Part shown: positions 25,308 to 33,460 of the stretch, piece by piece
Layout of the letters: the number at the start of each line of letters is the position of its first letter
How positions within the stretch are numbered: position 1 is the stretch's first letter
Origin: Salinarimonas sp.
Lineage (GTDB): Bacteria; Pseudomonadota; Alphaproteobacteria; Rhizobiales; Beijerinckiaceae
DNA: 64,000 nt
Assembly (NCBI RefSeq): GCF_040111675.1
Contig: NZ_CP157794.1
Span: 4,937,501-5,001,500 of the forward strand
Reading direction: 5' to 3'
Notes under the pieces: generated by a model
Seen by the model: the letters and a program-made list of their open reading frames with translations, nothing else
Databases searched by the model: none
What the model was told of the DNA's origin: nothing
Made by a program: the position numbers and the translations under genes

Positions 25308-26438
25308 TCACCCCGCCACGACCCGGATCAGGCCCTCGCCGCGGCGGTGGCCGATGCTGGTGACGGCGGCCTCGCCGGTCTCGCCGGCGGCGATCAGGGC
25401 CGCGGCCAGCGCCACGCCGGCGGGGGCGTGGGCCTCCATCAGGTGTCCCGTGAGATCCTGCGTGGCGTCGATGCGGGCGCCCGGCGCGAGCCGGGCGAGG
25501 GCCGCGCGCTCCTCGAGATCGGTCGCGGAGAGGCCGAGCGCGCCGGAGATCACCCGCGCGCCGGGCGTGACGCCGACCTCCTCCCACAGGCGCGGGAGCA
25601 CGGCCTCGACGTCGCCCGCGGCGCGCGTCGTGCGCGCGACGCCGACATCGGCGATCGTCGCGAACACCCGCGCGCCGCGCGCCTCGGCGTGGGCGCGCGA
25701 TTCGAGCACGAGGAAGGCGCCGCCCGAGCCGAGCACGAAGCCGCCCGGGGCGGGCCGCTCGAGGACCGGCGTCGGCGCGCCCGTCCAGAGCAGGTTCGCC
25801 ATGGCGTAGGAGAGCAGCAAATCGGGTCGCTCGGCATTGAAAGAGCCGCCGACGAGGAAGATCTCGTTCTGCCCCGAGCGGATGCGGGCATGCGCGATGC
25901 GGATCGCGTCGACGCCGGCCTGCTCCTCGCCCATGAAGGTCCGCGAGGCGCCGGTGACGCCGTGGACGATGGCGATGTTGCCGGCGAGCAGGTTCGAGAG
26001 CTGCGCCAGGAACAGGGTCGGGCGCACGTCCGACATCAGCCGCTCGTTCAGGAGCACGTCGGGCTGCGGAGCGGTGCGCATGGCGGTGAGCACCTGGCCG
26101 TCGACGTCGTAGTCGCGCTCGCCGCCGCCGGCGGCGACGATGACGTGCGTCTCGTCCTTGAGCGCCTGGTCCTCCTTCACGCCAGCCGATTCGAGCGCCG
26201 CGCCCGCGGCGTAGACGCCGAGGCGCTGCCAGGGCTCCATCTGCCGCTGGTCGGACTTCTTGGGGATCTGCGTCGCGAGCTCGAGCGCCGGCGCGGGACG
26301 CACGGGATAGGGCGCGAAGCGCTCGGTCTCCCAGGGTCCCTGCGCGCCCCCGGCGAGCGCCGCGAGATGCGGCTCGACGCCCTCGCCGAGGCAGGAGACG
26401 AGGCCGATGCCGGTGACGACGACGTCGCGGTCGCTCAT
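25308..26438 (-). CDS. fabF2XL: beta-ketoacyl-ACP synthase-like protein lacking the catalytic Cys (FabF2XL-type)
   Basis: Thiolase-fold protein of 376 aa, clearly KAS-like (VTGIGLVSCLGEG at the N-terminus, GGFVLGSGGAFLVLE in the middle). The place where an active enzyme has TACSSGA reads MGEEQAGVDA at residues 169-178, so the nucleophile is replaced by Glu (Glu172 by my alignment). The first active-site His motif (HGTGT) is also gone, at about ISGALGLS, while a GHLMEA near the end may keep the second His. This is the pattern of chain-length-factor partners in KS-alpha/KS-beta pairs. Its ATG overlaps the fabZXL stop (ATGA). Catalysis on its own is unlikely. Confidence 0.87.
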   Translation of the reverse strand: MSDRDVVVTGIGLVSCLGEGVEPHLAALAGGAQGPWETERFAPYPVRPAPALELATQIPKKSDQRQMEPWQRLGVYAAGAALESAGVKEDQALKDETHVIVAAGGGERDYDVDGQVLTAMRTAPQPDVLLNERLMSDVRPTLFLAQLSNLLAGNIAIVHGVTGASRTFMGEEQAGVDAIRIAHARIRSGQNEIFLVGGSFNAERPDLLLSYAMANLLWTGAPTPVLERPAPGGFVLGSGGAFLVLESRAHAEARGARVFATIADVGVARTTRAAGDVEAVLPRLWEEVGVTPGARVISGALGLSATDLEERAALARLAPGARIDATQDLTGHLMEAHAPAGVALAAALIAAGETGEAAVTSIGHRRGEGLIRVVAG

Positions 26439-26896
26439 GAGGAGTGCTCCGTCAAGCCGATGCGGGCGGCGTGCGCGCGCATCTGGTCGTCGAGACCGGG
26501 CGGGAAGGGCATGATCCGGAAGCGCAGCTCGGCGTCGCAGATCGGCCGGCCGGCCACCGCGATCTTCGCCTTGGTGCCGACGTAGCCCGAGCCCTCGTGC
26601 ACGAGCGTCGCCTCGATGTCGAGCACGGCCTGCGGCTCGACGAAGGTGCGAAAGCGCGCCTTGTCCACCGCCATCAGGAACGGCATGTGGGTGTAGCCCA
26701 TCAGCGCGAGCACGAGATAGCCGGAGGCCTGCGCCATGGTCTCGGTGAGGAGCACGCCAGGCACCAGCGGGTGGCCGGGGAAATGCCCCTCGAAGACCGG
26801 GCTCTCCGTCGGCACGACGGAGCGCGCGCGCAGGGTCTTGGCCGCTTCGTCCAGCGCCTCGACCCGGTCGATCATCTCGAAATATTCGAGCCGCAT
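26435..26896 (-). CDS. fabZXL: 3-hydroxyacyl-ACP dehydratase, FabZXL-type
   Basis: Hot-dog-fold dehydratase of 153 aa. The catalytic pair is visible: His in GHFPGHPLVPG and Glu in LLTETMAQASG about 14 residues later, as in FabZ. The frame is open upstream through the acpXL region, but the ATG giving MRLEYFEMIDRVE matches homologues and lies 27 bases after the acpXL stop. Its stop overlaps the fabF2XL start. It should dehydrate 3-hydroxyacyl-AcpXL during elongation of the very-long-chain acyl group. Confidence 0.92.
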   Translation of the reverse strand: MRLEYFEMIDRVEALDEAAKTLRARSVVPTESPVFEGHFPGHPLVPGVLLTETMAQASGYLVLALMGYTHMPFLMAVDKARFRTFVEPQAVLDIEATLVHEGSGYVGTKAKIAVAGRPICDAELRFRIMPFPPGLDDQMRAHAARIGLTEHSS

Positions 26897-26922
26897 GCGC
26901 CCGTTCCCGGCCCGCGCGGCGC

Positions 26923-27219
26923 TCAGGCGGCGCCCGGAGCAGCCCCCTTGGCGGCCACCAGCTCGTCGATGCGCGTGACGAGGTTCTTCATCACGAAGTA
27001 TTCCTCGGCCGGCGCCTTGCCCTCGTTCACCTCCTGCGTCCACTGCTCGAGCGGAAGCTTGATGCCGAAGGCCTTGTCGATGGCGAAGGCGATGTCGAGG
27101 AAGGCGAGCGAGTCGATGCCCAGATCGTCGATGGCGTGGCTCTCGGGCGTGATCTCCTCGCGCGGGATGTCGGCCGTGTCGGCGATGATGTCGGCGACTT
27201 TGTCGAAGGTGGTGGACAT
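26923..27219 (-). CDS. acpXL: acyl carrier protein AcpXL
   Basis: Specialised acyl carrier of 98 aa, longer than ordinary AcpP (about 78 aa) because of a C-terminal extension. The phosphopantetheine attachment serine is in GIDSLAFLD near residue 37. The stretch PLEQWTQEVNEGKAP is characteristic of AcpXL. It is the first gene of the acpXL-fabZXL-fabF2XL-fabF1XL-fabG operon. The product carries the growing C28-type chain that is finally moved to lipid A. The 265-base region upstream, shared with a divergent methyltransferase gene, should hold the promoter. Confidence 0.94.
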   Translation of the reverse strand: MSTTFDKVADIIADTADIPREEITPESHAIDDLGIDSLAFLDIAFAIDKAFGIKLPLEQWTQEVNEGKAPAEEYFVMKNLVTRIDELVAAKGAAPGAA

Positions 27220-27484
27220 CGCGACGCTTCTGCTCCTGATGACGTCCCCGGCGGCGGGCGCGTGCGCCCGCTGGGACGGCCCTCGTCTGCGGGCTTTCTC
27301 GAAGTGCCTCCCTTACACGGAAGACCCGCGCCCGGCAACCGCGTAAGGCCTTGCCGTCCACCGCCGTCGCCGGGCCGGGGCGCGGCGATGCGCCCCGGGT
27401 TCCCCGGCGGCGCGCGGGCGGTTAGGTGAAGGAGGCCGAGCGCGTCCGGATCGGGCGCGGCGGCAGCGCGTCAGGGAGGCCGGA
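27220..27484. other. 265-base divergent intergenic region between acpXL and a methyltransferase gene
   Basis: It must hold the promoters of the fatty acid operon (minus) and the methyltransferase gene (plus). It is GC-rich throughout and I see no convincing -35/-10 pair or operator. The AGGGAGG six bases before the TTG start of the methyltransferase is the only clear signal. Confidence 0.4.
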
Positions 27485-28366
27485 TTGAGCGCACTCGTCT
27501 TCGATCGCCCGCTCGTGCGCGCGCGCCTCGCCAGGGCGCGGGCGCGGGGCTATGCCGACTTTCTCGTCGCCCGCGCGGCGGAGGACCTGGAGGACCGCCT
27601 CGCCGCGGTGCTGCGGGAATTTCCCGTCTGCGTCGATCTCGGCACGCCGACGCCGCACGCGGCGCGGATGCTCGCGCGGCGGCCGGGCGTCGAGCGCGTG
27701 ATCCGCCTCGCGCCGCTGCCGGAGCCGGGCGCGATCGTCGCCGACGAGGAGGCCCTGCCGCTCGCCGCCGAGCGCGCGAACCTCATCGTCTCGCTCCTCG
27801 CGTTGCAGAGCGTCGACGACCTGCCCGGCACGCTGATCCAGGCCCGGCGCGCGCTGGCGCCCGACGGGCTGCTGATGGCGGGCCTGCTCGGCGGTTCGAC
27901 GCTGTTCGAGCTGCGCCAGAGCTTCGCCGCGGCGGAGGCCGAGATCGAGGGCGGCGTCTCCCCCCATGTCGCGCCCTTCGCCGACGTGCGCGATCTGGGC
28001 TCATTGCTCCAGCGCGCGGGCTTCGCCCTGCCGGTGGTGGATTCCGACGTCCTCACCGTGCGCTACGACGACGTCTTCGGCCTGATCCGCGACCTGCGCG
28101 CCATGGGGCTGACCAACGCGCTGGCCGAGCGCCGCCGCACGCCGACGAAGCGCGCCACGATCCTGCGCCTCGCGGAGATCTATGCCGAGCGCTATGGCGA
28201 TCCCGACGGTCGCGTGCGCGCCACCTTCGAGCTCGTCTGGCTCTCCGGCTGGGCCCCCCACGAGAGCCAGCAGAAGCCTTTGCGGCCCGGCTCCGCGAAG
28301 ATGCGCCTCGCCGACGCGCTGGGCACGCGGGAGATCTCCGCGGGGGAGAAGGCGGGGCGGGGGTGA
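27485..28366 (+). CDS. SAM-dependent methyltransferase, BioC/NDUFAF5-like
   Basis: A 293-aa protein of the alphaproteobacterial group related to the mitochondrial complex I assembly factor NDUFAF5. The opening FDRPLVRARLARARARG and the motif-I region CVDLGTPTPHAARML fit, although the glycine-rich SAM loop is degenerate. The second acidic motif follows near IVADEEALPLAAERANLIVS, and LAPDGLLMAGLLGG is the usual motif III. The start is TTG with an AGGGAGG ribosome site six bases upstream; no ATG lies nearby. It stands alone and points toward the convergent RND operon, from which it is separated by a repeat element. Substrate unknown. Confidence 0.85.
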   Translation: MSALVFDRPLVRARLARARARGYADFLVARAAEDLEDRLAAVLREFPVCVDLGTPTPHAARMLARRPGVERVIRLAPLPEPGAIVADEEALPLAAERANLIVSLLALQSVDDLPGTLIQARRALAPDGLLMAGLLGGSTLFELRQSFAAAEAEIEGGVSPHVAPFADVRDLGSLLQRAGFALPVVDSDVLTVRYDDVFGLIRDLRAMGLTNALAERRRTPTKRATILRLAEIYAERYGDPDGRVRATFELVWLSGWAPHESQQKPLRPGSAKMRLADALGTREISAGEKAGRG

Positions 28367-28442
28367 CGCGTCTTCCCAGATGCCGGCATTGCGGTCGCGG
28401 GGCGCGCGCGCTTTCGCGCACGCTCGACATGCGATGGAGGTT

Positions 28443-28523
28443 CTGGGTCCCGGGTCGCCGTTCGGCGCCCGGGATGACACGGGTGGTTGTCATCCCGGAT
28501 GCCGAAGGCAGTCCGGGACCCAG
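28443..28523. repeat. dispersed palindromic repeat, two ends joined back to back
   Basis: Two copies of the conserved ~35-base end of the repeat found around rsmB: CTGGGTCCCGGGTCGCC... at 28443-28478 and its inverted relative GTCATCCCGG... at 28489-28523, separated by 10 bases. Here the ends face each other, and GC-rich hairpin-forming sequence lies on both outer sides (for example AGCGGCGTTCACGCCGCG just downstream). It occupies the gap between two convergent genes and may act as a two-way terminator. Member of a family of at least three loci in this window. Confidence 0.75.
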
Positions 28524-28617
28524 ATCCGCGGCGTGTCCCGAGCGGCGTTCACGCCGCGTCCCTCCCTCCGTGACGCACCGAGGTCGCGGGACGCGCGCGC
28601 GGCCCTGAGCGCCGCGC

Positions 28618-31600
28618 CTACTCAGCCGGCGCGCGTCCCTCTTCCCGCGCCTCCGCCGCCGCGAGCTCCGCGTCGAGGCGGGCGCCCTCCGCCGCGCGGG
28701 GCTTGCCGAAGCGGGCGAGCGCCAGGTAGGCGACCGGGGTCAGGAACAGCGTGAACAGCACGGAGAGCCCGAGCCCGCCGACGACCACCCAGCCGAGCGC
28801 CGCGCGGGCCTCGGCGCCGGCGCCGTCGGAGAGGATCAGCGGCAGCCCGCCGAGCACGGTGGAGATCAGCGTCATCATCACCGGGCGGAAGCGCACGGCG
28901 GAGGCTTCCTCCACCGCGTCGCGGACGCTCGCGCCCGCATCGCGCAGCTGGTTGGCGAACTCGACGATGAGGATGCCGTTCTTGGCCATCAGCCCGATCA
29001 GCATCACGAGGCCGATCTGGCTGTAGATGTTGAGGCTCGTGCCGGTGAGCGCCATGGCCATCGCCGCGGCGCCGAGCCCGAAGGGCACGACGATCATGAT
29101 CACCACGCCCGAGGCCAGGCTCTCGAACTGGGCGGCCAGCACGAGGAGCACGATCGCCAGCGCGAAGGCGAAGGTGATGGCGACGCCCCGCGAGGTCTCC
29201 TCGAGCGCCGCCGCCTCGCCGAGGAAGGCGATGGTCTGGCCCGGCGCCAGCAGCGGGGTCGCGATCGCGCGGGCCTCCTCGATCGCGCGGCGCAGGGGCA
29301 GGTCGTCGGGCAGGCCCGCCTCCACGGTGATCGCGCGGCGCTGGCGCTCGCGCTCGAGCGAGGGCGAGACGCTCTCCTCGTCGAGGCTGGCGAGCGCGGA
29401 GAGCGGAACCAGCGCGCCGCCGTTTCCGCGCAGCAGGATCCGCGCGAGGTCGTCGGGCTGGGAGACCGCGCCCTCCGGCGTGCGCAGCCGCACCTCGACC
29501 GCGCGGTCGCCGACGAAGACGTCGCCGACGCGCCGACCGTCGAGCGCCGTCTGGAGCGCGAGGGCGACGTCGGCGGGGTCGACGCCGAGATCGGCGGCGC
29601 GGGCGGTGTCGAGCCGGATCGAAAGCTGCGGCTGGGTGACGTCGAGCTCGAGCGCCGGGTTGCGCAGGGCCGGCATCTCCCGGCGCAGCGCGTCGACCAG
29701 GGCGAGCCCCGTGTCGGTGATGGCGTCGTAGTCCTCGCCCAGAACGGCGATCTGCAGCCCCTGCCCGCCGCCGCGGATGCCGAGGGAGTTCGGCGTGATG
29801 GCGCGGGCGCTCACGCCCACGACGGAGCCGAGCTGCCGGTTGATCTCGGAGACGATGGTCTGCTGGTCGCGCTCCCGCTCGGCCCAGTCCACCAGCGGGG
29901 CGGCGATGAAGGCGCGGTTGGAGCGGCCCCAGGTGCCGATCACGGCGAGGACGCTCTCCATCTCGCCGGATTCGACGTAGGGCTGGAGGATCGCCTCGAT
30001 CTCGGTGACCTTGCGGTCGGTATAGGTCAGCGAGGCGCCCTGCGGGGCGGAGACGACGAGGAGCACGTAGCCGCGATCCTCCGGCGGTGTCAGCTCCTCG
30101 GGCAGGCTCGCCCAGGCGATCCAGGCGCCGACGGCGAAGATCGCGGACAGCGTCAGGACGACGAGCGGCGCGCCGAGCGCGCGGGCGAGGAGCGCGCGGT
30201 AGAGCCGGGCGAACCAGCCGCCGACCGTGCCGAGCGGATCGAGGCGGCTCCGCCGCGGTGCGCCCTCCGCCATCGGCGCCTCGTCCTTCAGGAGCCGCGA
30301 GGCGAGCATCGGCGCCAGCGTCAGCGCGACGAAGGAGGAGAGCACGACCGCGGCGGCGAGCGTGAAGCCGAACTCGGCGAAGAGCCGCCCGGCCTGGCCG
30401 GGCAGGAACGAGATCGGGACGAAGACGGCCGCCAGCGTCAGCGTCGTCGCGACGACGGCGAAGAACACCTGGCGCGTGCCGAGCACCGCGGCGGCGCGCG
30501 CGCCCATGCCCTCCGCCCGGCGGCGCTCGATGTTCTCGATCACGACGATGGCGTCGTCGACGACGATGCCGGTGGCGAGGACGAGGGCGAGCAGCGTCAG
30601 CACGTTGACGGAAAAGCCCATCAGGTAGATCGCCGCCAGCGTGCCGACGATCGCGATCGGCACGGTGATCGCCGGGATCAGCGTCGCGCGCCAGGAGCGG
30701 AAGAACAGGAGGATGATCAGCACGACGAGGCCCGTGGCCACGAACAGCGTGCGCAGCACCTCCTTCACGGCGCCGCCGACGAAGACCGCGTCGTCCGAGC
30801 GCACGGCGACGGTGATGCCCTCAGGCAGCGACACGTTCAGCTCGTCGACCGCGGCGCGAACCGCCTCCGAAATGGCGATCGTGTTCGAGCGCGCCTGGCG
30901 CAGGATGCCGGCGCCGAGCCCCACCTGCCCGTCGGAGCGCAGCACCATCTCGTCCTCGGCCGGCCCGAGCGAGACGGAGGCGACGTCGCGGATGCGCACG
31001 CCGCGGTCGACGAAGGTCGCCTCGATCTCGTCCACCGAGCGCGCCGCCGCGCCCGCCTCGACCAGAACGGTGGAGGACGGCATGCGCAGGTCGCCCGCCG
31101 GCGCGTCGGAAAGGACGCCTTCCAGCGCCCGGCGTACGTCCGCGATGGTGAGGCCGCGCGCATTCAGCGCCGCGACATCGAGGGTGACGCGGAAGACCGG
31201 CTCGCGCAGGCCGTAGACCTGCACGTCGGCGACGCCGTCCACCGCGGCGAGCCTGTCGAAGACCAGGCGCTCGGCGAGCGCGGAGAGTTCCTCGATGGCG
31301 TGCCGGTCGGAGGTGACGGCGAGGCGCATGATCGGCGAGCCGTCGGCGTCGGCCTTGACGACGCGGGGGTCCTCCGCGTCCTCCGGCAGGCGGCGCAGGA
31401 TGCCCGAGACGGCGTCGCGCATGTCGTTCGCCGCGACGTCGAGATCGACGTCCTCGCCGAACTCCGCGACGATGCGGCTGCGGCCCCGCGCGCTCGACGA
31501 GGAGACCGAGACGAGGCCGGGCACGCGGGCGACGGCGCCCTCGACCACGCGGGTCACCTGCGCGTCGATGGCGGCGGGGGTGGCGCCGGGGAACTGGGTG

Positions 31601-31764
31601 GTGACGGTGACGACCGGCCGGTCGACGTCGGGGAGCTCGCGTACGCTCACGCCGAAGAGCGCGGCGAGGCCGGCGAGCACGATCATCAGGCTCATCACCG
31701 CCGCGAGCGTCGGGCGGCGCACGCACAGCGAGGCGATGTCGGCGGCGCGGCTCGCGGCGCTCAT
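28618..31764 (-). CDS. RND efflux transporter permease subunit (HAE1 type)
   Basis: Inner-membrane proton-driven pump of 1048 aa, the normal length. It has the twelve-helix, two-large-loop layout. Helix 4 contains GIVVDDAIVVIENIERR with the paired aspartates needed for proton relay. FPGATPAAID near residue 60 and GRSRIVAEFG are family features of the first periplasmic loop. The closely spaced upstream gene encodes the membrane-fusion partner (4 bases between them), so the two form an operon; no outer-membrane factor gene is in the window. Substrates are likely hydrophobic drugs or metabolites, not determined. Confidence 0.94.
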   Translation of the reverse strand: MSAASRAADIASLCVRRPTLAAVMSLMIVLAGLAALFGVSVRELPDVDRPVVTVTTQFPGATPAAIDAQVTRVVEGAVARVPGLVSVSSSSARGRSRIVAEFGEDVDLDVAANDMRDAVSGILRRLPEDAEDPRVVKADADGSPIMRLAVTSDRHAIEELSALAERLVFDRLAAVDGVADVQVYGLREPVFRVTLDVAALNARGLTIADVRRALEGVLSDAPAGDLRMPSSTVLVEAGAAARSVDEIEATFVDRGVRIRDVASVSLGPAEDEMVLRSDGQVGLGAGILRQARSNTIAISEAVRAAVDELNVSLPEGITVAVRSDDAVFVGGAVKEVLRTLFVATGLVVLIILLFFRSWRATLIPAITVPIAIVGTLAAIYLMGFSVNVLTLLALVLATGIVVDDAIVVIENIERRRAEGMGARAAAVLGTRQVFFAVVATTLTLAAVFVPISFLPGQAGRLFAEFGFTLAAAVVLSSFVALTLAPMLASRLLKDEAPMAEGAPRRSRLDPLGTVGGWFARLYRALLARALGAPLVVLTLSAIFAVGAWIAWASLPEELTPPEDRGYVLLVVSAPQGASLTYTDRKVTEIEAILQPYVESGEMESVLAVIGTWGRSNRAFIAAPLVDWAERERDQQTIVSEINRQLGSVVGVSARAITPNSLGIRGGGQGLQIAVLGEDYDAITDTGLALVDALRREMPALRNPALELDVTQPQLSIRLDTARAADLGVDPADVALALQTALDGRRVGDVFVGDRAVEVRLRTPEGAVSQPDDLARILLRGNGGALVPLSALASLDEESVSPSLERERQRRAITVEAGLPDDLPLRRAIEEARAIATPLLAPGQTIAFLGEAAALEETSRGVAITFAFALAIVLLVLAAQFESLASGVVIMIVVPFGLGAAAMAMALTGTSLNIYSQIGLVMLIGLMAKNGILIVEFANQLRDAGASVRDAVEEASAVRFRPVMMTLISTVLGGLPLILSDGAGAEARAALGWVVVGGLGLSVLFTLFLTPVAYLALARFGKPRAAEGARLDAELAAAEAREEGRAPAE

Positions 31765-31768
31765 GGCC

Positions 31769-32920
31769 TCAGCTCCGCTCGCCGGGGCGCGTGGACGGCG
31801 CGTCGCCGGCGATCTCCACCTCGGCCCCGTCGCGCAGACGCTGGACGCCTTCGAGCACCACCTGCTCGCCCGGCGCGAGTGGCGCCTCGACGAGGGCGAC
31901 GCCGTCGTCGCGACCAGTGAGCGCCACGCGCACCTGCGTCACCGCGCCGTCGGCGACGCGCCAGACATAGGCGCCCTCGCGATCCCATTGCAGCGCCTGC
32001 GCCGGCACGGCGACGCGCTCGGCCCCGGGAAAGGCGAGGGTGACGGAGACGCTCATGCCCGGCCGCAGCCGGTCGTCGGAATTGGCGATCTCGGCCCGGA
32101 CCGTGAGCGCGCGGCTCTCGGGGTCGATGCGGCTGTCGATCTCGACGATCGTCGCGGTGAAGGTCTCGCCCGGATAGGCGGCGGTCTCGGCCGAGACCGC
32201 ATCGCCGCGCGAGACGCGGGCGGCGAGGCGCTCGGGGACGGAGAAGCGCACGAGGATGCGGCCGCGATCGTCCAGGGGGGCGACCGGCGTCTGCGTCGTC
32301 ACCCGCTGGCCGATCTCGACGGCGGCGAGGCCGAGGCGGCCGGCGAAGGGCGCCTCCAGCGTGCGGCGCTCCAGCGCGAGCTCGGCGGCGGCGACCTGCG
32401 TCTCGGCTTCGGCGAGGGCGGCGCGGGCCTCCTCCAGCTGCACGGCGGAGGCGGAGCGGCTCTCGGCCAGGCTCTCGAGCCGCGCCGCGCGGTCCCGCGC
32501 CAAGCGGGCCGTGATGCGCGCGCTCTCCAGCGCGATGCGCTCGGCCCGGTCGTCGAGGCGCAGCAGCGGCGCGCCGGCCGCGACCCGGTCGCCGGGGGAG
32601 AACAGGATCTCGCGCACGAGCCCGTCGTCCGGGGCGAAAAGCGTCACGGAGCGCGCGGCCTCGGCGGTGCCGATGACCGAGAGCCGGGTCTCCTCGCGCG
32701 CCGCGCCCACGTCGCCGACGACGACCCGCGTCGGGCCGAAGCCGCCGCGGCGGAAGCCGCCGCCGGCCGCCTCGGGCGCGGCCTCAGGCACGGGCAGGCC
32801 GACGCGCTTCGCCACGTCGACGATCGCCGCCGGCGCGGTCGCGGGCGAGAGCGTCGCCCAGCCGGCGAGGGCCGCGACGACGAGCAGGAGGGCGACGAGC
32901 CCCTGTTTCCAGAGCGCCAT
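31769..32920 (-). CDS. RND efflux periplasmic adaptor (membrane fusion protein)
   Basis: A 383-aa adaptor linking the RND pump to an outer-membrane channel. N-terminal membrane anchor near residues 8-25 (LVALLLVVAALAGWATL); a split lipoyl domain (VREILFSPGDRVAAGAPLLRLDD and LEAPFAGRLGLAAVEIGQRV) flanking a helical hairpin of about 60 residues; then beta-barrel and membrane-proximal domains. A glycine/arginine-rich patch (AAGGGFRRGGFGPTRV) precedes the lipoyl part. It lies 4 bases upstream of the pump gene. Regulation is not visible here; no TetR or LysR gene is adjacent. Confidence 0.93.
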   Translation of the reverse strand: MALWKQGLVALLLVVAALAGWATLSPATAPAAIVDVAKRVGLPVPEAAPEAAGGGFRRGGFGPTRVVVGDVGAAREETRLSVIGTAEAARSVTLFAPDDGLVREILFSPGDRVAAGAPLLRLDDRAERIALESARITARLARDRAARLESLAESRSASAVQLEEARAALAEAETQVAAAELALERRTLEAPFAGRLGLAAVEIGQRVTTQTPVAPLDDRGRILVRFSVPERLAARVSRGDAVSAETAAYPGETFTATIVEIDSRIDPESRALTVRAEIANSDDRLRPGMSVSVTLAFPGAERVAVPAQALQWDREGAYVWRVADGAVTQVRVALTGRDDGVALVEAPLAPGEQVVLEGVQRLRDGAEVEIAGDAPSTRPGERS

Positions 32921-32987
32921 GGGCGCATGACCTCGCAGCGCGGCGTCCCGGGCGACATCGCCCTCTCCACGCTGGACCGTATCTATG

Positions 32988-33425
32988 TCACGCCGGCGCG
33001 GGCCGCACCACCAGTACGGACGTCTTCGCGTGGCGGACCACCCGCGCGGCGTTGGGGCCCAGCAGATAATCCTCGAGCTCGGGCCGGTGCGCGGACATCA
33101 CCACGAGGTCGGCCTTCGTCTCGTCGGCGTAGTGCAGGATCTCGCGGTAGATGCCGCCGTGGCCGACGATGGTCCGGTGCGGGATCTCGGCGGGGATCGT
33201 CTCGGCCGCGAAGGCGTGCAGCTCCTGGTTCGCCCTCTCCAGCGCCTGCTTCTCGAAGCCCTCGGGGAAGAAGCCGCCGACGAGCGCCATGCCGTAATCG
33301 GGCACGACGTTGAGGAGGTGCACCGTCGCGCCGAAGGCGCGGGCGTATTCCACCACCGTGTCGACGGCGCGCTGCTCGGCCTCCCGATGGCCGAGATCCA
33401 CCGCGAGCAGGATGTTCTTGTACAT
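32988..33425 (-). CDS. universal stress protein (UspA family), linked to the TRAP transporter
   Basis: A 145-aa single-domain Usp. It opens MYKNILLAVDLG and ends VVRHAKTSVLVVRP, typical of the family. The nucleotide-binding GxxGx9GS motif is only partly kept (GPNAARVV in place of the usual GSVA), so ATP binding is uncertain. The ATG has an AGGAGGG ribosome site. It lies 35 bases downstream of the TRAP permease gene on the same strand. In Halomonas the Usp protein TeaD is encoded with the TeaABC TRAP transporter and modulates it; a similar role is likely here but inferred from position. Confidence 0.9.
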   Translation of the reverse strand: MYKNILLAVDLGHREAEQRAVDTVVEYARAFGATVHLLNVVPDYGMALVGGFFPEGFEKQALERANQELHAFAAETIPAEIPHRTIVGHGGIYREILHYADETKADLVVMSAHRPELEDYLLGPNAARVVRHAKTSVLVVRPAPA

Positions 33426-33460
33426 GGGACCGGCCCTCCTTGTCCTGTGCCGTGCGGCCG

